DNA of 64,000 bases, from the NCBI RefSeq assembly GCF_015207065.1, contig NZ_JADEXP010000001.1, positions 1 through 64,000 of the forward strand. Direction: 5' to 3'. This DNA is from Leptolyngbya cf. ectocarpi LEGE 11479. GTDB taxonomy: Bacteria; Cyanobacteriota; Cyanobacteriia; Phormidesmidales; Phormidesmidaceae. Positions within the stretch are counted from its first letter, which is position 1. Each line of letters starts with the position of its first letter. The translations under genes and the position numbers were made by a program. The notes under the pieces were generated by a model, which worked only from the letters and a program-made list of their open reading frames with translations, did no database searches and had not been told where the DNA came from. Below, piece after piece: positions 19,898-29,556 of this stretch.

Positions 19898-20198
19898 AGT
19901 ATGCTTTATGCCTGCTCGCTCGAGTTGGCAAAACCGCCTACATTGTGACACATGGGAGCTGGACTATTTTCCAACTTCCTGACGCCTTGCTTGCAGAACA
20001 TTGATTTTTCCTTGAGCAACCACTCACCTGAACTTGGTAAAACTCAAGCAAACTGAGGATTTCTAGGACTTCTGTTTTATACGGGTCCAGCATCCACTGT
20101 AATCCTGAGAAAAAGGTTATTTTTTACGACAGGCTCTGACGGTTTAGGTTTCTTGATACTGGGCTGAGGTAAACAACGGTAAGCATTGATAAAACGCC
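19898..20198. other. Divergent gap between ndhF1 and mscS
   Basis: About 300 bp with no ORF of note. Promoters for both divergent genes must lie here; I could not pick one with confidence. Confidence 0.4.
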
Positions 20199-22226
20199 AT
20201 GGGAAATCAGAGGGTGGACTCAACCCACCAGGTGGGAATGGACAATAGACAAGGCTGGTGTCGATCTAGGCATGGGCAATGGAGCAGATGGGTACAGCCC
20301 TGCCGGATAATCTGGCAGCTAGCCAACATCGCTTTAGTCACCATCTTAGTCACGGCTCTGCTTAATGTTCAGCCTGCGGGAATAGCGCAATCTCAGCCAG
20401 CGCAGGCGAGGGCAGATGTGGTGATTGACGGTCGAGTCCTGTTTCAACTGGACCAGATTGATACCGTCAGTGCCCAGAGACGGGCGGATGTTGCCAATGA
20501 AGCCCTGTGGAAGGTGTTAGAAAATGCTGAAAGTCAGCCGACGCCTTCACCGATTCGGGTGAGAACTCGCGAGCAAGAGGGTCTGGTTACGGTACGGGCC
20601 AATGGGCGGCATTTGTTAACCGTGACCAGTCGCGATCTGATGGCTGGGGTATTGGCCCAGGACCAGGCAGACGGATGGGCCGGGGAGCTACAAGCAGCTC
20701 TGGACAGAGCACAAAAAGAACGACGGCCCACATATCAGCGGCAGATGGCCTGGGTGAGTGGAGGAGCCAGTGCGATCGCACTGGCTATCTGGGCACTGCT
20801 CTATAATGGTCGCCGCTGGCTATGGCGGCGACAAACCCGCACTGGCAAAAAATTACCCATGTGGCTATTGCCCTTCTTGCTCGGCGCCCAAGTCGTCGTG
20901 TGGCTGGCGACGGCGGTTTATATTTGCGAATTATTTCCGGCAGCGCGGTCCATGCGCTACCGGATTTTTCAATTTTTAGAACGGACCTTTACCGGTCCTC
21001 TCTTTGATATTGATGGTCAGGATTATTCCCTGGTCAATTTATTTCAGCTCGTTCTTCTAACCCTGGCGCTGTGGATTGGCGTACGGATTGTGACGTCGGC
21101 GGTAAAGTCGCGATTTTTAACGGCGGCGATTCCCAACCGGGGGGTACAAGATGCGATCGCAACGCTAATGCAGGTCGTTCTGACGGGCCTCGGCCTGTTT
21201 TTAATTTTACAAGTACTGGGAATTGACCTGAGTGCGCTGGCGATTTTAGCGAGTGTGCTGGGTGTGGGCCTGGGGTTGGGTCTACAGCATATAGCCAACA
21301 ATATCGTCAGTGGCTGGGTGATGCTATTGGAACGATCGATTCAGGTGGGGGATTTTATTAACCTGGGGGACCTGGCAGGAACCGTGGAAAACATTGGGGC
21401 TCGGAGTACGGAAATTCGTACATTGGATCGAGTAGCGATTATTGTGCCCAACGCGGAGCTGCTGGAAAACAAGGTGATTAATTGGAGCCATGGCCACCCG
21501 GTATCGCAGCTGCACTTGCCCATTGGTGTCGCCTACAACTCAGATATCCGCCAGGTGCATGATGCCGTGATGGAGGTGGCCCATACTCACCCGAGTGTGC
21601 TGCAGTATCCCCAACCCCGTCTGCGGTTTCTCGGTTTTGGGGATAGCTCCCTTGATTTTGATGTACTGGTTTGGATTCGTGACCCACGGCTGCAGTTTGA
21701 CCTCAAAAGTGACCTTTACTACATGCTTGAGGCAAATTTTCGGCATTACGACATTCAGATCCCCTTTCCCCAACGAGATTTGAATATTCGCTCACCCCAG
21801 CTAGATTTGGCCGCATGGCCACAGCAGTCCGCTCAGAATGATCCTTCTAGATTGCAGCAGCCCCAGAAAAGCCATCATGGCTCACCTGAACTCAATGATC
21901 TATTGGCGCATGTTAGAGACTATTCCAGTCTGTTAAAAAATCAGCAGGGAGTGCAGGAGGCGCTGTTGGAGCGTCTAGTCAAGCAGATGCGATCGCAAAA
22001 TGGTTTGATTATTCAGAACCGACGCTTTCGCCTGACCGTATATTCGAGTTGCTTTGTGGGCAGTGAAGCCGTAACTTGGCTAACCCAAACACAAAACGCT
22101 ACCAGGGAGGCCGCCGTCAGAATTGGCCAGGCCATGGTGGAACAAGGAATTTTTCACCATGTCAGCGATGAACATCCATTTAAGGATGAGTATTTATTTT
22201 ATCGATTTTATGAGGATGAGGCTTAG
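20199..22226 (+). CDS. MscS-family mechanosensitive channel with C-terminal DEP domain
   Basis: 675 residues. N-terminal signal/membrane segment (residues 41-60), a periplasmic domain (about 70-175), further membrane spans, then the MscS core: the pore-lining glycine/alanine-rich helix LASVLGVGLGLGLQHIANNI and the beta domain with GDFINLGDLAGTVENIGARS and VPNAELLENKVINWS. Residues about 585-675 form a DEP domain (FRLTVYSSCFVGSEAVTWL, ending YLFYRFYEDEA). MscS channels release solutes on hypo-osmotic shock; DEP domains usually bind membranes or partners. The fusion suggests cytoplasmic regulation. The stop overlaps that of the convergent gene by 4 bp. The start could also be ATG 20238. Confidence 0.88.
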   Translation: MGNQRVDSTHQVGMDNRQGWCRSRHGQWSRWVQPCRIIWQLANIALVTILVTALLNVQPAGIAQSQPAQARADVVIDGRVLFQLDQIDTVSAQRRADVANEALWKVLENAESQPTPSPIRVRTREQEGLVTVRANGRHLLTVTSRDLMAGVLAQDQADGWAGELQAALDRAQKERRPTYQRQMAWVSGGASAIALAIWALLYNGRRWLWRRQTRTGKKLPMWLLPFLLGAQVVVWLATAVYICELFPAARSMRYRIFQFLERTFTGPLFDIDGQDYSLVNLFQLVLLTLALWIGVRIVTSAVKSRFLTAAIPNRGVQDAIATLMQVVLTGLGLFLILQVLGIDLSALAILASVLGVGLGLGLQHIANNIVSGWVMLLERSIQVGDFINLGDLAGTVENIGARSTEIRTLDRVAIIVPNAELLENKVINWSHGHPVSQLHLPIGVAYNSDIRQVHDAVMEVAHTHPSVLQYPQPRLRFLGFGDSSLDFDVLVWIRDPRLQFDLKSDLYYMLEANFRHYDIQIPFPQRDLNIRSPQLDLAAWPQQSAQNDPSRLQQPQKSHHGSPELNDLLAHVRDYSSLLKNQQGVQEALLERLVKQMRSQNGLIIQNRRFRLTVYSSCFVGSEAVTWLTQTQNATREAAVRIGQAMVEQGIFHHVSDEHPFKDEYLFYRFYEDEA

Positions 22227-24130
22227 GGCGAGCCCGGTGGCAAGGGTCTCGGTTTGCCGATGCCATACCCCTGGGCATAGTGCACATTTAAGTCTTGCAG
22301 CTTAGCTAAAATGGCGTCATTTTCAACAAATTCAGCAATGGTTTTCATCCCCATCATGATCGCCACCTGATTAACCATATCCACAATGGTGGCTATGTAA
22401 TGTTCCTCATCAATGTTACGAATCAAATCCCCGTCGATTTTGAGATAATCAACCGGCAAACTGCGCAAATAGCCAAAAGACGAAACACCACTGCCAAAAT
22501 CATCCAGTGCAAAGCTCACCCCTAGCTGCTTTAAGGTGGTAATGAATTTCAAAGCCTGATCAAGCTGTGAGATTGTTGTTGTTTCAGTAATTTCGAAACA
22601 CAGTTTCTCCGCTGGCATGGTGGACTGTTGTAACAACTGCAGAACAAACTCTATAAACTTTTCATTACTTAAACTACTCCCCGAGAGGTTAATGGCCACC
22701 ATGGTTTTAGCATCCGGATAATACTGTCTGTAGTTGGTCAGCACAGTTTTGACTACCCAGCGATCAATGAGGTCAATCATGCCATAGCGTTCAGCCATGG
22801 GAATAAACAACTCAGGAGAGACAATCTTGCCGTGCTCATCCGTTAACCGCAACAAAATTTCAACATGTTTATACGTGTCATCAAACAACGAGACAATCGG
22901 TTGCTCCATTAAATGAAAGCGGTTGTCTTCAATAGCCTGGGGAATATTGGCAATATGGACCAGTTCCAAATGCTGCCGATCCAGTTCCGAATCATTGTAC
23001 TCGGCAAGATAAACTCGTCCTCGTCCCAAATCCTTGGCTTTGTAGCAGGCCAAATCAGCTCTGCTAAGCAACTCAAGCGCATTCGATGCATTCCCTAAAA
23101 TGGGTACCAGACCAATGCTGACGCCCACCTGAAATTGACGTCCACGCCATGTAAAACGGTAGTCTCTAATCTTATCAACCAGCGTTTGAGACAGTTTTTG
23201 TCCTTGTTCTAGAGAACACCCTTCCAACAGCAGACCAAATTCATCTCCTCCCAGTCGTGCCAAACTGTCAGAGCTGCGGATAGTTTGGCGCAGCAGCTGG
23301 GCAAGCTCTGCTATTAGCTGGTCACCGATCAGATGTCCAGCTGTATCATTGACAATTTTGAACTGGTCTAGGTCCAGATAGCCTAAGACTGATTGGATAT
23401 TGCGATCGCGGACTCGTTTTACAGCCTGACGCAGGCGTGTATCAAATTCATTGCGGTTAATCAACCCCGTCAATGGGTCATAGGCGGCTTGATAGGCAAT
23501 GGTTTGCGTTAGGTTATATTCCTCTGTCATCTCTCTTTGCAAACCGCGATAACCCTGAAAACGATTATGTTTATCAAACAGGGGACACGCATTCAGCTTA
23601 AAAATACGGAGCGTAGTATCCGATGTGTGTAGCCTCAAAATAAAATTTTCCAGCGGCTGACGCTTTGCTAATGTCTCTTTAAAGTAATCCCAATTCGCTT
23701 CTAGACCAGGCAGGGTAGCTAACGCCTGACAGGGGGTTTTTCCTTCTAAATCTTCACGATTCAGATAGTGAAAACTGCCGGATAAATAGGAAAATTTGAG
23801 ATTTTCATCTAACTCCCAAAATAGATCGGCCCCCAGCTCAGCCAACTCTCGATAGCGCTCTTCATTTTCCTGGAGCAGATGCTTCTGATACAGATAACAG
23901 CGCCACCTTTGGATTAACAAGACAACTATGACTGCACTAGTCAAGCAGAGGCTCATCATCAGCCATAAAATTCTGGGGTCTTGCCCCTGTAATGGCACGA
24001 CCTGTAAACGAACGAACTCAGCCGACTTATTAGCAGATGTGATGTGGGGAAATAGGCATAAACTAAACGCATTTATAGCAGTCAGAATAAGTTTGGCAGC
24101 AGGTTGAAAAATGATAGGACGATTAATCAC
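22223..24130 (-). CDS. Membrane PAS-GGDEF-EAL protein (c-di-GMP turnover)
   Basis: 635 residues from GTG 24130. Two hydrophobic segments (about 11-29 and 54-74) flank a short periplasmic loop, followed by a PAS-like domain (90-205), GGDEF (212-380) and EAL (390-630). GGDEF is intact at 294-298, with an RSSD inhibitory site at 285-288, five residues before it. The EAL signature is EIL at 424-426, but the surrounding catalytic acids are kept (FEITET, LDDFGSG, LKIDGD, AEFVEN). Both synthesis and breakdown are therefore possible. It is convergent with mscS, sharing TTAG at the stops. Confidence 0.9.
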   Translation of the reverse strand: MINRPIIFQPAAKLILTAINAFSLCLFPHITSANKSAEFVRLQVVPLQGQDPRILWLMMSLCLTSAVIVVLLIQRWRCYLYQKHLLQENEERYRELAELGADLFWELDENLKFSYLSGSFHYLNREDLEGKTPCQALATLPGLEANWDYFKETLAKRQPLENFILRLHTSDTTLRIFKLNACPLFDKHNRFQGYRGLQREMTEEYNLTQTIAYQAAYDPLTGLINRNEFDTRLRQAVKRVRDRNIQSVLGYLDLDQFKIVNDTAGHLIGDQLIAELAQLLRQTIRSSDSLARLGGDEFGLLLEGCSLEQGQKLSQTLVDKIRDYRFTWRGRQFQVGVSIGLVPILGNASNALELLSRADLACYKAKDLGRGRVYLAEYNDSELDRQHLELVHIANIPQAIEDNRFHLMEQPIVSLFDDTYKHVEILLRLTDEHGKIVSPELFIPMAERYGMIDLIDRWVVKTVLTNYRQYYPDAKTMVAINLSGSSLSNEKFIEFVLQLLQQSTMPAEKLCFEITETTTISQLDQALKFITTLKQLGVSFALDDFGSGVSSFGYLRSLPVDYLKIDGDLIRNIDEEHYIATIVDMVNQVAIMMGMKTIAEFVENDAILAKLQDLNVHYAQGYGIGKPRPLPPGSP

Positions 24131-24441
24131 AGGTTTGGGCAGATAATGCCTACAGATGACAAGAAGCTGACAGTGATGCCAATATCTCGCTCACCGTTAA
24201 AGGCTTGAGTAATAAACTTCAGACTATCAATGATGTCAGTGTCCTCGATGTCAGCCGTCCTCCAAGGTGGACACGCTATCGTTAACAACGACACCGATCT
24301 ATAAGTTCGGGTTAAACAAAACGCTCGGTTTTGTTCAAAATACCCAAGCCAATTAAAAATTCATAAATCCTGCCGGTTACCCTTAATCCAGAATCATAAA
24401 GCGAGCAAGCCACCACATCTAAAGTCAGCCCCAGCTATATC
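24131..24441. other. Intergenic gap upstream of the GGDEF-EAL gene
   Basis: 311 bp between two minus-strand genes, holding the promoter of the GGDEF-EAL gene and the end of recN. Short open stretches near 24170-24304 look vaguely protein-like but are interrupted by stops; no gene is supported. Confidence 0.4.
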
Positions 24442-26157
24442 CTAATCTTGGCGAATCGTAGCGGCTTGGGCAAGGAGTGATTCGGCAAAGGCGATGCCCT
24501 CTTGATGGGAGCGTCCCCCCGCTAGCTGGGCAAGTTCTTCACGACGAGCGGTGGCATCAAGATCGGTCACCCTAACTACGGTGCGCTCACCAGTTTTCTT
24601 TTTGCCATTCGCGACCACCTGTTTATCAACATGAAAATGGGCATCAGCCATGGCAGCTACGAGAGGCTGGTGGGTAACGCAGAGGACTTGACGATTCTGA
24701 CTGAGCTGGTAGAGCTTTTCGGCAATGGTCTGGGCCACACGCCCAGAAACACCTACATCAATTTCATCAAAAATTAGAGTGCCAATGGAGTCTACCTTGG
24801 TAAAGCAAGCTTTAAATGCCAACAAAAACCGACTCATTTCGCCACCAGATGCGGTTTCCGTTAGGGGCTGTAGGGGTTCACCAGGGTTGGGGCTAAAGAG
24901 AAATTCAACGACATCAGCCCCATGGGATTGGGGCTCAGCCGACCGCAGCTCGGCTTTGAACTTGACCCGCTCCATGGCCAGGGGTTTTAGTTCCTCAACC
25001 AGCTGTGATTCTAGACGTTTGGCAGCTTTTTTGCGGAGCTTTGTCAGCTTGGTACATTCCTCGGCTAAGGTAGCTTGGGTCTGCTCGTGTTCAGTTTCAA
25101 GGGTTTCAATGGACTGGCCATCGCCATTGAGGGCCTCTAGAGCGACTTGTATTTCCTGGTAGTACTCGATTAGATCAGGTAATTCACGACCATATTTCCG
25201 ACATAGCTGTTTGAGATAGCTCATCCGGTCTTCAACATCGGCAAGACGAGCTGGATCCGTTTCTAAATTTTCCCCGTAGGCATTGATCTGACGACCGGCT
25301 TCCTCGACTTGAGCCATAGCATCGCTGACAAGATCGAGCATCGGCGTTACCTGCTCATCAAAACGTTGCATGGAGCCGAGCAGCTGCTCCACTCGTCCTA
25401 GCAGATCCGAGCAGCTGTCAAAGCTACCGTCACTTTCATAGAGGATTTGATAGGCATCATAGCTTTGTTTTTGCAGTTCCACGCTGTGGCTAAGACGCTG
25501 ATGCTCCTGTTTGAGACGGTCTAGCTCATCAGCGTCTTGTAAGTTAGCACCGCTAAGATCTTGGGCATGGTACTCAAACAAATCTAGCTGTTGCTGACGC
25601 TGCTGCTCGGCTCGACGCCGACGCTCTAGGGCCTGTTGCGCCTCAACGGCAGCGGCATACGCGTTGGCAACGACCTGGCGCTGCCGCAGATGTTGACTAC
25701 CGGCAAAGCCATCTAACCAATCGCGCTGGGCATCAAGGGAACCAAGCTGTACGGTTTGTCCTTGGGCGGTGATTTCTACCAGCAGACGGCGGAGTTCATC
25801 TAGCTGATTTTTTTTGACCACCACATCATTGAGACGGCTACGGCTACGTACACTGCCACGGCCAGTGGTCAGCTCTCGACTACAGCGCAAGCCATCACCG
25901 TTGAGGGGAATATCGTTAGCCGTGAGCCACTCGGCTACTGACGGCGGTGCGTTAAATGTGGCCTCAATCAGGGCTTTTTTTTCCCCCGTCCGTACCAATC
26001 GGCCGCTGGCTTTTCCTCCCAGGACGGTATCGATAGCATCCAGAATTATGGACTTACCGGCACCGGTTTCTCCGGTAAGAACATTGAGACCGGGTTGTAA
26101 GGATAGCTCTAGCTGATCAATTAGGGTAAAGTTGTCGATTTTCAGGGAGGTTAGCAT
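24442..26157 (-). CDS. recN: DNA repair protein RecN
   Basis: 571 residues. An SMC-like ATPase: Walker A LTGETGAGKSIILDA near residues 28-42, long coiled-coil arms (about 155-390), ABC signature ETASGGEMSRFLLAFK and Walker B LIFDEIDVGVSGRVAQ near the C-terminus. RecN helps hold and process broken DNA ends in RecA-dependent repair. ATG 26157 is chosen over ATG 26163 because AGGAGG lies 8 nt upstream of the former and only 2 nt from the latter. Length is typical. Confidence 0.95.
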   Translation of the reverse strand: MLTSLKIDNFTLIDQLELSLQPGLNVLTGETGAGKSIILDAIDTVLGGKASGRLVRTGEKKALIEATFNAPPSVAEWLTANDIPLNGDGLRCSRELTTGRGSVRSRSRLNDVVVKKNQLDELRRLLVEITAQGQTVQLGSLDAQRDWLDGFAGSQHLRQRQVVANAYAAAVEAQQALERRRRAEQQRQQQLDLFEYHAQDLSGANLQDADELDRLKQEHQRLSHSVELQKQSYDAYQILYESDGSFDSCSDLLGRVEQLLGSMQRFDEQVTPMLDLVSDAMAQVEEAGRQINAYGENLETDPARLADVEDRMSYLKQLCRKYGRELPDLIEYYQEIQVALEALNGDGQSIETLETEHEQTQATLAEECTKLTKLRKKAAKRLESQLVEELKPLAMERVKFKAELRSAEPQSHGADVVEFLFSPNPGEPLQPLTETASGGEMSRFLLAFKACFTKVDSIGTLIFDEIDVGVSGRVAQTIAEKLYQLSQNRQVLCVTHQPLVAAMADAHFHVDKQVVANGKKKTGERTVVRVTDLDATARREELAQLAGGRSHQEGIAFAESLLAQAATIRQD

Positions 26158-26577
26158 GGCCATTGCCTCCTGGGCGCGATAGGTTGCAGACAGATAGGAC
26201 TAAACCGGAGCACAGTATGGAACAGCCAAATAAGGGCATCGCTCGGACAGTGAGCTAACTAATTTTACTGTGGATTATTTACTGTGGAAATTAAGTGAAA
26301 TGTCGGCCTACATAATTCAACCCGGTGGTTTCACCATTGACTCAATCTTTACTCCTAAGCAATTCGGTTTCTGCGACTGACATTGCCATAGGCGATAGAT
26401 CACCATGGTAGTTATCAATAGTCAGTGGGGATGATGGGGATGACTTGTTACAATAGTTAATAAATCGGTTAAATGAATCGATCAAATGGGTCCTGTTTGA
26501 CTGCTTAGCAGCATCAATAAGTCTCCCACACCACAGTTACACCTATTGAAAAGCCTTATACCTCAAGGATATAGCCC
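26158..26577. other. Divergent gap between recN and the UbiB-type kinase gene
   Basis: About 420 bp without a gene. TTTACTGTGGA occurs twice as a direct repeat at 26264-26274 and 26278-26288 (14-bp period). TACAAT at 26449-26454 could be a -10 element, but no good -35 is seen. Confidence 0.4.
26166..26171 (-). promoter_or_regulatory. Ribosome binding site deciding the recN start
   Basis: AGGAGG on the minus strand (26171-26166) is 8 nt from ATG 26157 and 2 nt from ATG 26163, so the inner ATG is favoured. Confidence 0.6.
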
Positions 26578-28509
26578 ATGAATGCTGCACCAGCATCCCC
26601 TAGTTTGAATGAGCGTCCGGTATCCCTAGTGACGTCGGTGGATGAGTTGCTGACTTATGATCCGCTTGAGATCGCACACTACTACCGTTCCCGCCCCCTA
26701 CAGATATTTCTACGACTACTTGAGCTGGTGTGGTCATTTCTCGGGTTTGGTCTAGGGCTGCTCTGGGACCGGCAAACTGGCCGCCAAGAAAAAATGGCCG
26801 CGAAACGGGCTGTCCAGCTGAGGGAGGTATTAACTAAGCTAGGACCGGCCTATATCAAAATTGGTCAGGCCCTCTCCACCCGTCCGGACTTAGTCTCCCC
26901 TGCCTTTATGGGAGAATTGGTCAAACTGCAGGACCAGATTCCTCCTTTCCCCAACGAAATCGCCTTTCGCCTAATCCAAGAAGATTTGGGCCAAACTCCC
27001 AACGAGATCTACGCGAAGATCTCGCCCGACCCGGTAGCCGCCGCCTCTCTGGGGCAGGTATACAAAGGAAAACTTAAAACCGGCGAGGACGTCGCTATTA
27101 AAGTCCAGCGGCCGGGACTTACCGGCCAAATCACCCGCGATATTTACCTGCTACGACGGCTAGCTCAGTGGGCATGCAATAACCTGACGGTGGTGCGCAG
27201 CGACTTAGTCAGCATCATGGATGAGTTCGGAACTCGCATCTTTGAAGAGATGGACTACACCCATGAAGGGGAAAATGCCCAGCGGTTCGAGTCCCTCTAT
27301 GGTTACATACCAGACATCATTGTGCCCCAAATTCACACGGAGCTGACGGCCCGTCGGGTACTCACCATGGAGTGGATTAACGGCACTAAGCTTACCGAAC
27401 CCGAAATTCTTGAGGCTAAAGGCCTAAAAGCAACTGAGATTGTTGAAATCGGTGTGCAATGCTCCCTTAGACAGCTATTAGAGCACGGCTTTTTCCATGC
27501 TGACCCCCATCCAGGGAACCTACTGGTTACCGATGATGGAAAACTGGCCTATCTCGACTTTGGCATGATGTGTCATGTGGAGAGCTACCAGCGCTATGGT
27601 CTGATCGAAGCCATTGTCCATATGGTGAATCGTGACTTTGAAGGTCTGGCCAACGACTACGTCAAACTAGAGTTTCTGACACCTGAAACGGATCTCAGCC
27701 CGATTATTCCTGCCCTGGCGACCGTCTTTAACAATGCCCTGGGAGCCTCCGTGGCCGAACTCAATCTCAAAAGCATTACCGATGAGTTCTCCTCTCTGAT
27801 GTATGAGTATCCATTCCGGGTGCCGGCCTACTATGCGTTAATCATTCGCTCCCTGGTTACTCTAGACGGTATTGCCATTAGCGTTGATCCTAGTTTCAAA
27901 GTCCTCAGTAAAGCCTATCCTTACGTAGCCAAGCGGTTGCTCACCGATCCGTCTCCAGAGCTGCGCCAGTCTCTCCAGGAGCTGCTATTTAAAGACGGTG
28001 ACTTCCGCTGGAATCGATTAGAAAACCTGCTGCGCAATGCCCGTGATAGCCAAGACTATGACTTAGAAAAAGTCCTCCAGCAGACCATTGACTATCTCTT
28101 CTCAGAGCGGGGCGATCATATTCGCGATCACATTGCCGATGAGGTTGCCAAAAGCCTTGACCAATTTGGTCATAGTTTAGTCAAACGATTGCAAACTGCT
28201 GTCACTAGCGAATCCATACCTCAACCGACTCCATCATCACCCGCTACACTGACCAAAGAATGGGAGCATATTAGTCGGATTGTGGGTCTACTCGGAGACA
28301 CCAAGGGAATGGACGGCGGTACCATGATCCGGCTAGTGCCCCAAGTATTAGTCAAACCTGAAACCCGCCAGATGGGCCAACGCGTAGCCAATAACCTAGC
28401 GACGCGCGCGGCAGCTAGACTACTCCGCACATTATTTCTACCCAGGACTAACCATCCCCAAGAAACCAGCAGTTCGCCCGCCCTGCTATCTGCCCAAAAA
28501 TCAGCGTAG
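26578..28509 (+). CDS. ABC1/AarF/UbiB-family protein kinase-like protein
   Basis: 643 residues. UbiB-type hallmarks: KxGQ motif in GPAYIKIGQALSTRPDLV (about 95-112), alanine-rich loop AAASLGQVYKGKL in place of a glycine-rich loop, VAIKVQRPG with the ATP-binding lysine, HADPHPGNLLV and LDFGMM. These atypical kinases support quinone (ubiquinone, plastoquinone, tocopherol) metabolism and plastoglobule function. A long C-terminal extension (about 470-643) is typical of cyanobacterial copies. AAGGA lies upstream of ATG 26578. Substrate is unknown. Confidence 0.92.
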   Translation: MNAAPASPSLNERPVSLVTSVDELLTYDPLEIAHYYRSRPLQIFLRLLELVWSFLGFGLGLLWDRQTGRQEKMAAKRAVQLREVLTKLGPAYIKIGQALSTRPDLVSPAFMGELVKLQDQIPPFPNEIAFRLIQEDLGQTPNEIYAKISPDPVAAASLGQVYKGKLKTGEDVAIKVQRPGLTGQITRDIYLLRRLAQWACNNLTVVRSDLVSIMDEFGTRIFEEMDYTHEGENAQRFESLYGYIPDIIVPQIHTELTARRVLTMEWINGTKLTEPEILEAKGLKATEIVEIGVQCSLRQLLEHGFFHADPHPGNLLVTDDGKLAYLDFGMMCHVESYQRYGLIEAIVHMVNRDFEGLANDYVKLEFLTPETDLSPIIPALATVFNNALGASVAELNLKSITDEFSSLMYEYPFRVPAYYALIIRSLVTLDGIAISVDPSFKVLSKAYPYVAKRLLTDPSPELRQSLQELLFKDGDFRWNRLENLLRNARDSQDYDLEKVLQQTIDYLFSERGDHIRDHIADEVAKSLDQFGHSLVKRLQTAVTSESIPQPTPSSPATLTKEWEHISRIVGLLGDTKGMDGGTMIRLVPQVLVKPETRQMGQRVANNLATRAAARLLRTLFLPRTNHPQETSSSPALLSAQKSA

Positions 28510-28526
28510 TGCCTTAACCCTGTAAA

Positions 28527-28574
28527 AACCGACGAGACCAGGCTCTATATAGACAGAGCCTGGTCTCGTCGGTT
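28527..28574. terminator. Long perfect hairpin, bidirectional terminator
   Basis: A perfect 20-bp stem (28527-28546 with 28555-28574) around an 8-nt loop ATATAGAC. It lies between the convergent UbiB-type gene and the 149-residue ORF, with AAAAA on one side and a T-rich stretch on the other. Confidence 0.8.
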
Positions 28575-28602
28575 CTAGACTGTTTATTATTAATCTTCGT
28601 CT

Positions 28603-29052
28603 CTATGGAGACGATTGCGCCCCATTCTGCCGTTCGCGCTCCTCTTGCTCTAATCGCAGTTTCTTTTCTAATGCTTGAATTTCATCCCGTCGGGCCGCCG
28701 TTTCTAGGGCGCGACGACGAATTTCTTGACTCTGCAATGTGAGTGACTGACGCCACTGCTCTGCTCGCTCAACTTCTTGATGAAAAAACTGAGGCGTCAC
28801 CCCTTGGGTTAAGAAGTTAGAGACTAAATCTAATATCCAATCCGTCGCTTCTTGAAGCTCAATCACTTGATTGGAAGCATCTAGCTCCACTAGGACCAGG
28901 GTGCCTTCATTAAAAGTCACCGGTAGTGTAGACACAACCTCTTGATCACCTATAGATAGTTCCCATAGGTAATCTTCGAGCTGGCGCGCCAGAAATTGTA
29001 AAACGAGAGCCCCCTCAGAGGTTGTGTGGCAAACCTTGGCCAAGTGCTGCAT
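28603..29052 (-). CDS. Conserved hypothetical protein with C-terminal coiled coil
   Basis: 149 residues, not recognised as a characterised family. The N-terminal two thirds look like a compact alpha/beta domain (VLQFLARQLEDYLWEL; ATDWILDLVSNFL). Residues about 105-142 form a charged coiled coil (RRRALETAARRDEIQALEKK). No signal or membrane segment. Length, codon use and a terminator beyond its stop support a real gene. I believe similar proteins occur in other cyanobacteria, but I cannot name a domain. Confidence 0.7.
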   Translation of the reverse strand: MQHLAKVCHTTSEGALVLQFLARQLEDYLWELSIGDQEVVSTLPVTFNEGTLVLVELDASNQVIELQEATDWILDLVSNFLTQGVTPQFFHQEVERAEQWRQSLTLQSQEIRRRALETAARRDEIQALEKKLRLEQEERERQNGAQSSP

Positions 29053-29556
29053 GGTTGGATAAGCAAACGGCTAAAATCTAGTATACCCTTACCATCTTCG
29101 CTGGTTGTGGGTTCTGTCGGGGAGGTTCGTCAAGATTTCGTACACGCCCCGTATAAAGTGACACAAATTTGACATTGTCCACTCAAAATACGAAAAAGCA
29201 TTGCTAAAGCGTGATGGATATAAGAACTACACTGCGATACTGAGCAGTGAGAAGAGCCAAATTTGGCCAATATTTTGATGAAATATCAAAATATATGTGG
29301 TTTATGAGGCTCAGTTCTTAAATCTGATTTAAATTCCATCAAAAAAGTCTTTGCTTTCCGGATACTTTTTGCTAAGCCCCACGTCTGGTAGTTCATAAAG
29401 CGAATTATTTCACAAGCTAACCATTTGTTGCTAAGTTGGCATCCCTAACCTCTAGCAGGTTTTAGCTTTTCGCATCCCACTTGTTGCATCCCACAAAGAC
29501 TCTTAACAAAAACGCTGTTAAAGGTCTACGGTATCGATAGCTTAGGTCCCAATGTT
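29053..29556. other. 504-bp divergent gap upstream of the anti-sigma-like gene
   Basis: No gene seen. GCATCCCAC is repeated directly at 29472-29480 and 29486-29494, a 14-bp period, 62-85 bp before the anti-sigma-like start. This is a candidate operator. Confidence 0.45.

Noticed and set aside
24170-24304. Possible remnant of a coding sequence with a frameshift near 24250
   Set aside because: Joining two short frames gives a peptide ending GGHAIVNNDTDL, but it is too short and unlike any known protein to call a pseudogene.
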